Shown: positions 1 to 7,114, numbered from the stretch's first letter. The stretch: DNA of 9,197 nt from an uncultured Brachyspira sp. (GCF_949287625.1 NZ_CASEGO010000117.1:1-9197), one strand, 5' to 3'. The notes: generated by a model from the sequence alone, not told the origin. Numbers and translations are program-made.

Positions 1-39
1 CAAAAATTTTATTTCTTCGTCTGTTAAATTAAAATCCAT
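1..39 (-). CDS. 5' end of an unidentified gene, cut by the left window edge
   Basis: Reading leftward from the ATG at 39, thirteen codons remain open to the edge and give MDFNLTDEEIKFL. The same 13 residues are encoded rightward from 9160 at the other end, so two copies of this gene start (or one repeated sequence) flank the window, pointing outward. A strong extended -10 promoter lies immediately upstream. No Shine-Dalgarno sequence is present, and the predicted transcription start coincides with the ATG. The opening residues loosely resemble those of acyl-CoA dehydrogenases, but 13 residues cannot support an identification. It could also be non-coding sequence inside a repeat. No function is assigned. 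Confidence 0.4.
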   Translation of the reverse strand, partial: MDFNLTDEEIKFL

Positions 40-45
40 ATTTTG

Positions 46-73
46 ATTATACCATAAATTAAAAAATTGACAA
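46..73 (-). promoter_or_regulatory. Sigma70-type extended -10 promoter for the left-edge gene
   Basis: On the minus strand there is TTGTCA (73-68), a 16-bp spacer, then TGG-TATAAT with the -10 at 51-46. The TGn before a perfect -10 makes this the best promoter match in the window together with its right-end twin. Seven bases downstream of the -10 is position 39, the A of the ATG, which predicts a leaderless transcript. The -35 lies inside the TTTGTCAA arm of the repeat unit at 67-95, so the repeat contributes part of the promoter. Confidence 0.6.
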
Positions 74-95
74 ACTTAAAAATTTTCAGTATATA
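67..95 (+). repeat. Half copy of the 52-bp symmetric TTGACA-TATATA unit (copy 1)
   Basis: TTGACA at 67-72, 17 bases, then TATATA at 90-95. The 23-base left arm is identical to that of the unit at 4174 and to the reverse complement of the right arm at 9110-9132. The expected TGTCAA of the right arm is absent (113-118 reads AATTAT), so only half survives. It lies just past the aldehyde dehydrogenase stop codon. Confidence 0.85.
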
Positions 96-114
96 CTAAT
101 TTTTATATATAAAA

Positions 115-1485
115 TTATTTCTTTACCAAATTATATAATAAATTAACTTCCTTAATTTTAGTAGAATAAGGCGGATATTTAGTTTTTACTTCAAAACCAT
201 ATCCTTTAGCTAAAACAGTTGTTTCTTTTGAGAAGCATTTAAAGCTATAATATCCATGATAATTACCCATTCCGCTGTTTCCAACTCCTCCAAATGGAGC
301 ATTAGAATTTAATATATGGCTTATAGTATCATTAACAGAGCAGCCTCCGTAACTTATCTTCTCTATAAAATAATAATTAAAATCAATATCTTCAGAAAAT
401 ATATACATAGCAAGAGGGTTAGGACATACTTTTTCTATTATATCTCTGGCTTCTTCTTTTGTTTTATAATAAAGTATCGGGAAAATGCTTCCGAATATTT
501 CATCTTTTATAATATTAGCTTCTAAGTTTTTTGGTTCTACTAATGTTATAGAAATAGACAAATTATTATCATCATATTCCCCGCCGTAAATAATTTTGCC
601 GTCATTTAAATATGATTTTAATCTTTTATAGTGATTTTCATTTATTATTCTGTGGAGATTTTTTTCATCATTGAATAATTTTATTTCATCATTAAATGCT
701 TTTAAAAATCTTTCTTTTAAGTCTTCTCTTATCAGTATATAGTCTGGTGATACGCAAGTTTGACCCGAGTTTATAAACTTGCCCCATATAATTCTTTTTA
801 CAGCCTTATTAAAATTATCTCCTTTTATATCATCAATTATAACAGGTGATTTTCCTCCAAGCTCTAATGTTACGGGTGTAAGAAACTCTGAAGCATTTGA
901 CATAATAATTTTTCCAACTCTAGGAGAGCCTGTAAAAAATATTTTATCATATTCTATTTTGCTTACATTTTCTGGCGGTATACTTTTATCTACAACAGCA
1001 ATGTACTCTTCATCAAATGTATCTTTAATAGAATTATATATTACATCATAAACAGTAGGTGTTAATTGAGAAGGTGCTATTATAGCAGTATTTCCAGCTC
1101 CTATTGCACCTATAAGCGGAAGAAAAGTTAATTGTATAGGGTAATTCCAAGGCGATATTATTAATGATACTCCAAATGGTTTATTTATTATAGTAGTTTT
1201 TGAATCTATAGTTACCATATTTCTTTTTGCATTTTTATTATGCATCCATTTTTTAAGATTTTTTATGAATGTTTTAATCTCTTCCATCACAAAAAATAAT
1301 TCTGTGCCTATAGCTTCAAATTCTGACTTCTGCATATCTTTATACAGAGCATCTATAAAATCTCTTTCATATTTTATAAGCATTGATTGTAATTTTTTTA
1401 ATTGTTTTATTCTGAAATCGTATGATAATGTTTTTGAACTTTTAAAAAATTGTTTTTGTTTATCTCTTAATTCTGTTAAATTCAT
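115..1485 (-). CDS. NAD(P)-dependent aldehyde dehydrogenase, class 3 (ALDH3/YwdH-like)
   Basis: A cytoplasmic enzyme oxidising an aldehyde to the acid with NAD(P)+; the substrate cannot be told from sequence. At 456 residues with no signal peptide, it matches the short ALDH3-type subfamily. Visible motifs are SPWNYP (111-116, oxyanion Asn114), FTGS (184-187), LELGG (207-211, general base Glu208), GQTC (241-244, nucleophile Cys244), EIFGS (329-333) and the C-terminal NAPFGGVGNSGMG. The start at 1485 is supported by GGAGG four bases upstream. One oddity: the family motif KPSE, whose Lys and Glu help bind the cofactor, reads APSQ here (137-140). The gene is divergent from the lytic transglycosylase, and no convincing terminator follows it. 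Family assignment is secure; the physiological role is unknown. Confidence 0.93.
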   Translation of the reverse strand: MNLTELRDKQKQFFKSSKTLSYDFRIKQLKKLQSMLIKYERDFIDALYKDMQKSEFEAIGTELFFVMEEIKTFIKNLKKWMHNKNAKRNMVTIDSKTTIINKPFGVSLIISPWNYPIQLTFLPLIGAIGAGNTAIIAPSQLTPTVYDVIYNSIKDTFDEEYIAVVDKSIPPENVSKIEYDKIFFTGSPRVGKIIMSNASEFLTPVTLELGGKSPVIIDDIKGDNFNKAVKRIIWGKFINSGQTCVSPDYILIREDLKERFLKAFNDEIKLFNDEKNLHRIINENHYKRLKSYLNDGKIIYGGEYDDNNLSISITLVEPKNLEANIIKDEIFGSIFPILYYKTKEEARDIIEKVCPNPLAMYIFSEDIDFNYYFIEKISYGGCSVNDTISHILNSNAPFGGVGNSGMGNYHGYYSFKCFSKETTVLAKGYGFEVKTKYPPYSTKIKEVNLLYNLVKK

Positions 1486-1665
1486 TTTTCCTCCGTTTTT
1501 TGTTTAAATATATAAAAAATAATAAGAAAATTACATACTTTTTTATAAAATTTTAATTAAATATATAATCATCATAGTAAGTCAAAATGTAAAATTTGTT
1601 TGCAAAAAATGAAAAAAATAATAAAATAATAATTACTATATAAAAACTATTTTTGATGAGGTTCA
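1486..1665. other. Divergent spacer between aldehyde dehydrogenase and lytic transglycosylase
   Basis: This very AT-rich 180 bp must hold both promoters, but no clean one stands out on either strand. On the minus strand, TTGACT at 1585-1580 is the best -35 candidate for the dehydrogenase, but no good -10 lies 16-18 bases beyond it. On the plus strand, TTGCAA with A/T-rich sequence near 1600-1640 could serve the transglycosylase. The GGAGG of the dehydrogenase and the GAGG of the transglycosylase are present at the two ends. No repeat unit is seen. Confidence 0.4.
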
Positions 1666-3924
1666 ATGAAAAATCAAATTCTTCATATATTTAATAAAAG
1701 AGTATTATTATTTGCTGTTTTTTTTGAAGTTATTATTATAATAATGACTTCTATGTTAGATGCTAAGGGAATATCGTTAAAAGAAAATATTATATCAAAA
1801 AATAAGATTAATTACGGAACTGCTTTAGAACTCTATAATAGAGAGAAATATTTAGAGGCTTATAATCAATTTACAAATATAATAAATACAGAAGAAGATT
1901 TACTTATAAAAGATTATATTATATATTATGGGGCTAAAAGTGCATTATATACTAATATGTATAATGAAGCTATAGATTTGTACTCATTACTTATGAAAGA
2001 GTATCCTCGTTCATCTTTGTATCCTTATGCAGAACAGTATAAGGCATTGGCAGAGTTTTACAGAGATGATTATCCAGTGAGTAATTTTTTTAACAGCAAA
2101 GCACAGAAATGGATTAAAGAGTTTGTTGGTATTAGAGCATTAAGAGATACTGATGATACCAATAAAGCTAAGATGATAGCTTATGAGCTTTTAAGCAGAT
2201 TTTTAAATAGGGAAGCTATTATATATTATAATAATAATTATGAAGAAGATATAATGTCATTTGATAATGATTTGAAATATAAAGTTTCTACAGAGCTTTA
2301 TGAGGCTGGGTATAGAAAAGCATCTTTACAATATTTTGAATATTTTTATGATAATAATTTATATAAAGCCAATTCAACATACTATATGGCAAGAATAAAA
2401 CAGCAGTCAGGAGAAAGAGAAGATGCTGCAAAATTATTTGATGAGTATTTGTCAAATGCAAATAATAAAACTCATAGAAGGTTAGGGCTTTATTATTCTG
2501 CTGACAATTATAATAAATTAAAAAACTATGATAAATCTATTGAACTTTATAATACTTTTTTGAAAGAATATCCAAGAGATGATTATGTGCCTAGAATATA
2601 TAATAACTTTGTGAATGTAAGTTTAAATAGAAATAATCTTGTTCAGGCAAAAACTTATTTAACAAATGTTATGAAAAAATTTCCAAAAAGCTGGCAGACA
2701 GAACTTGCTTTAAAATCGTATTTAAGAAAATCATTTAAGCTAAAAAACAAAACAGAAACTTATTTTGCAACTAAGGCTTTAGAAGATAGATACCCTAGTT
2801 TCAGGCATGATTTTGCTTTATCTTGGAATATGTGGACTGCCGAAGAGTTTGGAGATGATGAGAAAAGAGATGACTATATAATGAAAAGCCTTTTAAGCAG
2901 TAAAAGCCATTATTTTATTAAAGGAGCATTAAGCCTTGCAAGTGATGATATGATTAGCAATGTAAAACTTAGCAATACTTATTATTTAAGTGAAGCTAAA
3001 AAGTATTATTCTGATTCTAATTTTACTAAATCTATGGAAATGCTTAATAAAGTGCAGTTTTTAACTTATGCTTCTACAGGCAAGGAAGATAAAACAGAAA
3101 AAGAGGCTAGAAGTATAGCTAAAAATATACTCATGCAAAGCAGATTTGTAAAAGAGATGTATTCTAAAATGAGTGAGAATGATCTCTTTAATGAATTATC
3201 TCTTCAAACTAGAAGGGAAGTTAACAAGGCTATAGTGCTTTATTATTACGGGGATTACGATAATGCATATACAGAGTTTGATAAAGTATTCAAAAAAACT
3301 CAGGTAACATATCCATTATATTATTTTGCTGAGAAGATATTTATAAGCTCTGAAAATACAAAAAGGCTTATGCAGATATCAGCTAATATAGGCAAATATT
3401 TCGGATATCCATATTCAGATAATACAGACTTGCTTCCAGATGAGCTTAGAAGAAAAGTTTATCCTAGATATTTTGATGAGTATGTTGTGCCAGAGGCTAA
3501 ATATTATAAGATAGAGCCTGCATTTGTATACGGCATAATGAGAGAGGAGAGTTTATTTGATCCTAAGGCTAGGTCTTGGGTTGGTGCTATGGGGCTTATG
3601 CAGCTTATGCCTACAACAGCCGCAGCTGAGAATAAAAAAGCTAGATACAGATATGATCCTTTAGATTTAACAGACCCAAAACAAAATATTAATCTTGGAG
3701 TTTCACATTTGGGCTGGCTTTTCAGCAGTCAAAAAGCAAGCAATTATATACTTGTAGCAGCAAGCTATAATGCAGGTTCAGGACGCGGAAGAAGGTGGAA
3801 GGCTGAATACGGAACTAACAATATGTACCGTACTGGAAGATTTATTGATATAGAAGAAACTGAGTATTATGTAGAGCGTGTTATAAAGAGTTATGAGTTT
3901 TACAGTAAGTATTATAAGGATTAG
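1666..3924 (+). CDS. Membrane-associated or exported lytic transglycosylase with TPR-like repeats and C-terminal SLT (GH23) domain
   Basis: Predicted to cleave the MurNAc-GlcNAc bond of peptidoglycan non-hydrolytically, in the periplasm. Residues 1-12 are basic, followed by a hydrophobic stretch at about 13-31 that could be a signal peptide or membrane anchor; there is no lipobox Cys. Residues about 47-560 form a long helical superhelix with TPR-like repeats (clearest near 47-130, 205-340 and 515-545), like the scaffold of Slt70. The catalytic domain spans about 600-752: REES with catalytic Glu628, GAMGLMQLMP (640-649), AASYNAG (698-704) and a final ETEYYVERV segment. The 752-residue length is somewhat above that of E. 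coli Slt70. The start is supported by GAGG four bases upstream of the ATG. It is monocistronic, convergent with fabF, and no terminator lies directly after the stop. E. coli slt is the architectural analogue, but orthology is not shown, so no symbol is given. Confidence 0.93.
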   Translation: MKNQILHIFNKRVLLFAVFFEVIIIIMTSMLDAKGISLKENIISKNKINYGTALELYNREKYLEAYNQFTNIINTEEDLLIKDYIIYYGAKSALYTNMYNEAIDLYSLLMKEYPRSSLYPYAEQYKALAEFYRDDYPVSNFFNSKAQKWIKEFVGIRALRDTDDTNKAKMIAYELLSRFLNREAIIYYNNNYEEDIMSFDNDLKYKVSTELYEAGYRKASLQYFEYFYDNNLYKANSTYYMARIKQQSGEREDAAKLFDEYLSNANNKTHRRLGLYYSADNYNKLKNYDKSIELYNTFLKEYPRDDYVPRIYNNFVNVSLNRNNLVQAKTYLTNVMKKFPKSWQTELALKSYLRKSFKLKNKTETYFATKALEDRYPSFRHDFALSWNMWTAEEFGDDEKRDDYIMKSLLSSKSHYFIKGALSLASDDMISNVKLSNTYYLSEAKKYYSDSNFTKSMEMLNKVQFLTYASTGKEDKTEKEARSIAKNILMQSRFVKEMYSKMSENDLFNELSLQTRREVNKAIVLYYYGDYDNAYTEFDKVFKKTQVTYPLYYFAEKIFISSENTKRLMQISANIGKYFGYPYSDNTDLLPDELRRKVYPRYFDEYVVPEAKYYKIEPAFVYGIMREESLFDPKARSWVGAMGLMQLMPTTAAAENKKARYRYDPLDLTDPKQNINLGVSHLGWLFSSQKASNYILVAASYNAGSGRGRRWKAEYGTNNMYRTGRFIDIEETEYYVERVIKSYEFYSKYYKD

Positions 3925-3935
3925 TATTATAATAT

Positions 3936-3987
3936 TTGTTATAGATATTGTATTTTAGTATATACCTAAATAACTATAGTTTGTCAA
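3936..3987. repeat. 52-bp symmetric unit, degenerate left arm (copy 2)
   Basis: TTGTTA (3936-3941), 17 bases, TATATA (3959-3964), 17 bases, TGTCAA (3982-3987). The right arm closely matches those of the units at 4174 and 8859 (CCTAAAYAA then TTTGTCAA). The left arm has decayed at the -35-like hexamer, but the 17-base spacing is kept. It lies 12 bases past the transglycosylase stop codon and stands alone, not as the edge of a larger element. Confidence 0.7.
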
Positions 3988-4085
3988 TTTTTAGTTATTT
4001 GTAAATGTGATTATTATTTATAAATAGTATAAAGTATTATTCGTATTAATAAAATATGTTTTAGATGTATAGTAAATTACTTATT

Positions 4086-4094
4086 TGGTATAAT
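4086..4094 (+). promoter_or_regulatory. Possible extended -10 element upstream of the GC-rich hairpin
   Basis: TGG directly precedes TATAAT (4089-4094), the same TGG-TATAAT seen in the two terminal promoters. No recognisable -35 lies 16-18 bases upstream. If active, transcription would start near 4101, immediately before the hairpin at 4108-4153, with no protein gene downstream on this strand. Confidence is low because such strings arise by chance in AT-rich DNA. Confidence 0.3.
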
Positions 4095-4106
4095 AATAGG
4101 TAATCA

Positions 4107-4173
4107 GCCGCACGTATTGTTGACATTTGATAAGAATAAACAATACCGTGCGGGAAGGTACCGCAGCTCGCGG
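4107..4173. repeat. GC-rich inverted-repeat block
   Basis: Positions 4108-4121 pair with 4139-4153: CCGCACG/CGTGCGG plus TATTGTT/AACAATA, with a single bulged C and a 17-base loop. A second small hairpin follows, ACCGC (4160-4164) with GCGGT (4170-4174), ending exactly on the first base of the symmetric unit at 4174. The base composition contrasts sharply with the surrounding AT-rich DNA. No T-run follows, so it is not a terminator. It could be a remnant of a mobile element end or a structured RNA. Confidence 0.6.
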
Positions 4174-4225
4174 TTGACAAACTTAAAAATTTTCAGTATA
4201 TACCTAAACAACTATATTTTGTCAA
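4174..4225. repeat. 52-bp symmetric TTGACA-TATATA-TGTCAA unit, intact (copy 3)
   Basis: TTGACA (4174-4179), 17 bases, TATATA (4197-4202), 17 bases, TGTCAA (4220-4225). Read on either strand, this is a -35 hexamer 17 bases from a shared, self-complementary -10-like TATATA. TATATA matches the -10 consensus at four of six positions, so promoter strength is uncertain. A run of eight T follows at 4232-4239. The left arm is identical to those at 67-89 and, inverted, 9110-9132. Confidence 0.85.
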
Positions 4226-4398
4226 AAATTATTTTTTTTGTTTTTATTATTTATGGAGACTAGCCCCCACACCCCCAGTTCTTTTGTTGGCACAAAGAAC
4301 CATACGCTGTACGCCTGTGGCGAAAAGACTGCATTTTTAGTCTAAATCTAGGCTATACCTTACATTTAATACGTATATTTTAAATATAAAGTTCTAGC

Positions 4399-4439
4399 AG
4401 TTGCATTTTTTGCAACTTTTTTGTGCTACAAAAAAGTTG
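4399..4439. repeat. Overlapping, mutually exclusive hairpins inside composite repeat A
   Basis: AGTTGCA (4399-4405) can pair with TGCAACT (4411-4417). The overlapping arm CAACTTTTTTG (4413-4423) pairs perfectly with CAAAAAAGTTG (4429-4439) around a five-base loop. The two stems share 4413-4417 and so cannot form together. The A and T tracts in the second stem could make it terminator-like in either direction. Copy B keeps only the right arm exactly. Confidence 0.6.
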
Positions 4440-4463
4440 ATAATTCTATATAATGTACATCAG

Positions 4464-4492
4464 TTGACAAAATAAAATCGTTCCAGTATATA
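4464..4492 (+). repeat. Half copy of the symmetric unit at the right end of composite repeat A (copy 4)
   Basis: TTGACA (4464-4469), 17 bases, TATATA (4487-4492). The expected right-arm TGTCAA is missing (4510-4515 reads TAATTT). The left arm differs from the common arm type but matches the left arm of the unit at 9081-9132 with three differences. Confidence 0.75.
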
Positions 4493-4600
4493 TTGATGTC
4501 ATTATAAAATAATTTTAAATAATAATTAAAATAGTTGTTTATGTATATTCTATTTTATATAAGTTCAATTTATTTATGAATAAAACTATTTATTTTTTAC

Positions 4601-4635
4601 AAATAAAAAAGCTCTGCTTGTATAAAACAGAGCTT
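4601..4635 (-). terminator. Rho-independent terminator of fabF
   Basis: Perfect 8-bp stem AAGCTCTG/CAGAGCTT (4609-4616 with 4628-4635), 11-base loop, followed on the minus strand by TTTTTTATTT. It lies 20 bases past the fabF stop. On the plus strand the stem is followed by ATTGTTTTT, so it may also stop read-through from the convergent transglycosylase gene. Confidence 0.9.
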
Positions 4636-4655
4636 ATTGTTTTTATGATGTTTTA

Positions 4656-5909
4656 TTATATTTTTTTAAATACTATAGAAGCATTATGTCCGCCGAAACC
4701 GAAAGAATTACTTATAGCATATTCTATTTTGTAATCTTGAGCAGTATTAGCAACAACATCCAAATCACATTCAGGATCTTGTTCCTCTACATTGATAGTA
4801 GGGTGAACTTTTCCTTCAATCATACTCATAATTGTAGCAATAGCTTCTATACCGCCTGCAGCACCCAAAGCATGACCTGTCATAGATTTAGTAGAGTTAA
4901 TTTTTATTTTTTTAGCATGATCTTCACCCAAAGCCTTTTTTATAGCTTTTATTTCGGCAATATCTCCTACAGGGGTAGAAGTACCATGAGTATTAACATA
5001 GCTGATTTTATCAGGTGAAATTTTAGCACTTTCTATAGCTAATGACATAGCTCTTGCTCCCATAGCACCATCTTCTAAAGGAGCCGTAATATGATTGGCA
5101 TCAGCAGTAAAGCCGTAACCGCAAACTTCGGCAAGTATATTAGCATTTCTTTTTTTGGCATGTTCATATTCTTCAAGTATCAATATACCAGCACCTTCAG
5201 CAATAACAAATCCGTCTCTTCCTTTATCAAAAGGTCTTGATGCTTTTGAAGGTTCATCATTTCTAGTAGATAAAGCTCTGGCATTATTAAAACCAGCTAT
5301 AGTAAGAGGATTGATAGTAGCTTCAGAACCGCCTACTACCATAATATCAGCTTCATTATCTTTTATATGTTTATATCCCAAACCTATAGAGTGGTTTGAA
5401 GAAGCACAGGCAGTAACAGTACTGTAGTTAGGTCCGTTCATTCCATATTCCATAGAAATAAGTCCAGGTGTCATATTAATTATCTGCATTGGCACAAAGA
5501 AAGGTGAAACTCTGCTAGGACCATCAGAAAGTATAACATTATGATTGGATAAAAGAGTAGTTATTCCGCCAATACCGCTGCCAAGAACACAGCCTGCTCT
5601 TAGAGGATCAAAGCCTGTTTTAGGTTCTATACCAGCTTGTTTAAAAGCATGATAAGCTGCATATACTCCAAAGTTAATGAAAGGATCTAATCTCCTTAAC
5701 ATCTTTTTATCGGAATAATAATCGCCTTCTAATGGTAAAGCTTCAGCACCGATTTTAGTAATAAGCTGCTCTTTTTCTGGATCAAAATATTTGCTTAATG
5801 TTTTAATTCCAGAAACTCCATTAAGTAAGTTATTCCAAAAAGTTTTAACATCATTTCCTAAAGAACTTACTATTCCAAGTCCTGTTATTACAACTCTGCG
5901 TTCACTCAT
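4656..5909 (-). CDS. fabF: Beta-ketoacyl-ACP synthase II (FabF)
   Basis: Condenses malonyl-ACP with an acyl-enzyme, extending the fatty acid by two carbons in type II fatty acid synthesis (cytoplasm). Its 417 residues are the usual family length. The Cys-His-His triad is visible: Cys168 in TACASS, His308 in NTHGTSTPVGD, His346 in KSMTGHALGAAGG with Lys341. The C-terminal SNSFGFGGHNAS loop is present. The start is supported by AGGAG eight bases upstream. It follows acpP on the same strand after a 91-bp gap containing a terminator-like hairpin, and is the last gene of the unit with a clear terminator. Subtype FabF over FabB rests on overall resemblance. Confidence 0.96.
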   Translation of the reverse strand: MSERRVVITGLGIVSSLGNDVKTFWNNLLNGVSGIKTLSKYFDPEKEQLITKIGAEALPLEGDYYSDKKMLRRLDPFINFGVYAAYHAFKQAGIEPKTGFDPLRAGCVLGSGIGGITTLLSNHNVILSDGPSRVSPFFVPMQIINMTPGLISMEYGMNGPNYSTVTACASSNHSIGLGYKHIKDNEADIMVVGGSEATINPLTIAGFNNARALSTRNDEPSKASRPFDKGRDGFVIAEGAGILILEEYEHAKKRNANILAEVCGYGFTADANHITAPLEDGAMGARAMSLAIESAKISPDKISYVNTHGTSTPVGDIAEIKAIKKALGEDHAKKIKINSTKSMTGHALGAAGGIEAIATIMSMIEGKVHPTINVEEQDPECDLDVVANTAQDYKIEYAISNSFGFGGHNASIVFKKI

Positions 5910-5940
5910 ATATAAAACTCCTATGATTTACAATATATTA

Positions 5941-5985
5941 AAAAATTTCCCGTAAAAGATTTTAATGATATCTGTTTACGGGAAA
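5941..5985 (-). terminator. Intercistronic hairpin and U-run between acpP and fabF
   Basis: TTTACGGGAAA and TTTCCCGTAAA (5946-5956 with 5975-5985) form a perfect 11-bp stem with an 18-base loop. On the minus strand the stem is followed by TTTTTT, giving an intrinsic-terminator layout 16 bases past the acpP stop. Partial termination here would make acpP mRNA more abundant than fabF mRNA, fitting the known high demand for ACP; this is inference. No strong separate fabF promoter is seen in the 36 bases that follow. Confidence 0.8.
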
Positions 5986-6000
5986 AATATAATATATTAA

Positions 6001-6237
6001 TTATTTTTTATGTTCTTCGATATATTTAGCAGCATCTGCTACATTTTTGATTTTTTCCTGATCTTCTTGAGGAATTTTGATGTCATAACGTTTTTCTAAT
6101 TCCATGATTAATTCTACTAAATCAAGTGAATCAGCGTTTAAGTCATCTACAAAAGAAGCTGTATCAGTAATTTTGCTTTTGTCTGAGATGTTTAATTGAT
6201 TAGCAACAACATCTTTAATTTCATCGATTAATGCCAT
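6001..6237 (-). CDS. acpP: Acyl carrier protein
   Basis: A small acidic carrier that tethers growing acyl chains through 4'-phosphopantetheine for FabG, FabF and other fatty-acid enzymes. The 78 residues are family-typical. The DSL motif is at 36-38 within LNADSLDLVELIMELE, with Ser37 the predicted attachment site, followed by the usual acidic helix II and YDIKIPQED. Start supported by AAGGAG about eight bases upstream of the ATG. It lies between fabG (78-bp gap) and fabF (91-bp gap), the common bacterial order. The 78-bp gap contains a short GTGC/GCAC inverted repeat and TATAAA-like strings, so a secondary promoter is possible but not convincing. Confidence 0.97.
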   Translation of the reverse strand: MALIDEIKDVVANQLNISDKSKITDTASFVDDLNADSLDLVELIMELEKRYDIKIPQEDQEKIKNVADAAKYIEEHKK

Positions 6238-6315
6238 TTTTTAATCTCCTTAATTTTTATAATTTATAATAAAGTGCCTATTTTAAGCACGTTATATACC
6301 TTTTTTATTAGATAA

Positions 6316-7065
6316 TTACATTGACATTCCGCCGTCAACAGCAATAACTTCTCCAGTAATATAGCTGCTCATATCTGATGATAAAAATAATACCAAATTG
6401 GCAACATCTTCTGGAGTACCTAATCTTTTTAAAGGAGTTATACTCATAATTCCTTTAACTGTATCTTCAGGAAGTACATCTGTCATATCTGTTTGAATAA
6501 ATCCTGGTGCTATAGCATTTACACATATATTTCTAGGAGCAAACTCTTTAGCCATAGACTTAGTGATACCAATAATACCAGCTTTAGCAGCAGCATAATT
6601 AACTTGTCCAGCATTACCCATTTTACCTATAACGCTTGATATATTAATTATTTTTCCTTTTCTGGCTCTTAGCATAGTTTTAGCAGCTTCTCTTGACATA
6701 TAAAAAGCACCTGAAAGATTTGTTGATATTACATCATTCCAAGCACTATCGTCCATTTGTATAACAAGCATATCTTTAGTTATACCTGCATTATTTACAA
6801 GTATATCTATAGAGTTAAATTTTTCTATAGTTTTAGCTATTACTTCTTTGCAGGATTCGCTTGATTTTGCATCATGCTGTAATGCTAAAGTTTCTATATT
6901 GTAAGATGATTTTAACTCTTCAGCGACCTGAGAAGCCTTATCAAGATTTGTAGCTGTAACTACTATATTAGCTCCTTCCTTAGCTAAGGATTCGGCTATT
7001 TTTTTTCCTATTCCTCTGCTGGAACCTGTTACTATAGCTGTTTTATTTTTAAGATTTAAGTCCAT
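6316..7065 (-). CDS. fabG: 3-oxoacyl-ACP reductase (FabG)
   Basis: An NADPH-dependent reduction of 3-oxoacyl-ACP to 3-hydroxyacyl-ACP, the first reductive step of fatty acid elongation (cytoplasm). It is a classical short-chain dehydrogenase/reductase of 249 residues: cofactor loop TGSSRGIG (13-20), NNAG (91-94), Asn116, catalytic Ser144 in ISSVIG, and Tyr157 and Lys161 in NYAAAK. The Rossmann fold covers most of the chain and the C-terminal GEVIAVDGGMSM is typical. Start supported by AAGGA six bases upstream. It is first in the fabG-acpP-fabF unit behind a good promoter. The paralogous SDR family is large, but the acpP/fabF neighbourhood makes FabG secure. Confidence 0.96.
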   Translation of the reverse strand: MDLNLKNKTAIVTGSSRGIGKKIAESLAKEGANIVVTATNLDKASQVAEELKSSYNIETLALQHDAKSSESCKEVIAKTIEKFNSIDILVNNAGITKDMLVIQMDDSAWNDVISTNLSGAFYMSREAAKTMLRARKGKIINISSVIGKMGNAGQVNYAAAKAGIIGITKSMAKEFAPRNICVNAIAPGFIQTDMTDVLPEDTVKGIMSITPLKRLGTPEDVANLVLFLSSDMSSYITGEVIAVDGGMSM

Positions 7066-7114
7066 ATTTATCCTTTTTATATGTATAAAAGATATATAAT
7101 AAATGTACGCTTAT

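Larger units (their letters stand above)
2..97. repeat. Left copy of a 96-bp perfect terminal inverted repeat
   Basis: Positions 2-97 are the exact reverse complement of 9102-9197, with the first mismatch at 98 against 9101. The block contains the first codons of an outward-facing gene, its promoter, and one arm plus centre of the TTGACA/TATATA repeat unit. Because identity runs to the window edge on both sides, the real repeat probably extends beyond the window. Confidence 0.95.
4174..4492. repeat. Composite dispersed repeat A, bounded by symmetric units
   Basis: It starts with a complete 52-bp unit (4174-4225) and ends with a left-half unit (4464-4492). Between them are a T-rich run, a C-rich stretch with a 15-base match to the second copy (4273-4287, matching 8961-8975), a variable middle, nested hairpins (4399-4439), and a 45-base stretch (4429-4473) identical to 9046-9090. 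The outer ends are mutually inverted (CAGTATATAC at one, its near complement at the other), as in a non-autonomous miniature transposable element. No transposase is encoded. Confidence 0.75.
3925..4655. other. 731-bp convergent, repeat-rich spacer without a protein gene
   Basis: This is the space between the ends of the lytic transglycosylase and fabF. In order it holds a degenerate 52-bp symmetric unit (3936-3987), an AT-rich stretch with an extended -10-like TGGTATAAT (4086-4094), a GC-rich hairpin block (4107-4173), a composite repeat bounded by symmetric units (4174-4492), an AT-rich tail, and the fabF terminator (4601-4635). Short open frames exist but lack ribosome binding sites and recognisable protein character. 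Confidence 0.8.

Noticed and set aside
101..114. TTTTATATATAAAA palindrome as terminator for the aldehyde dehydrogenase
   Set aside because: A pure A/T palindrome without a GC stem is expected by chance in this composition; it also starts directly at the stop codon.
3936..4492. CRISPR array suggested by regularly recurring short repeats
   Set aside because: Units are palindromic promoter-like sequences at irregular distances with no uniform spacers, and no cas genes are nearby.
4686..5427. Rightward open frames antisense to fabF (4686-5018 and 5155-5427)
   Set aside because: They are antisense shadows of a strongly conserved enzyme; there is no independent start signal and no recognisable protein features.
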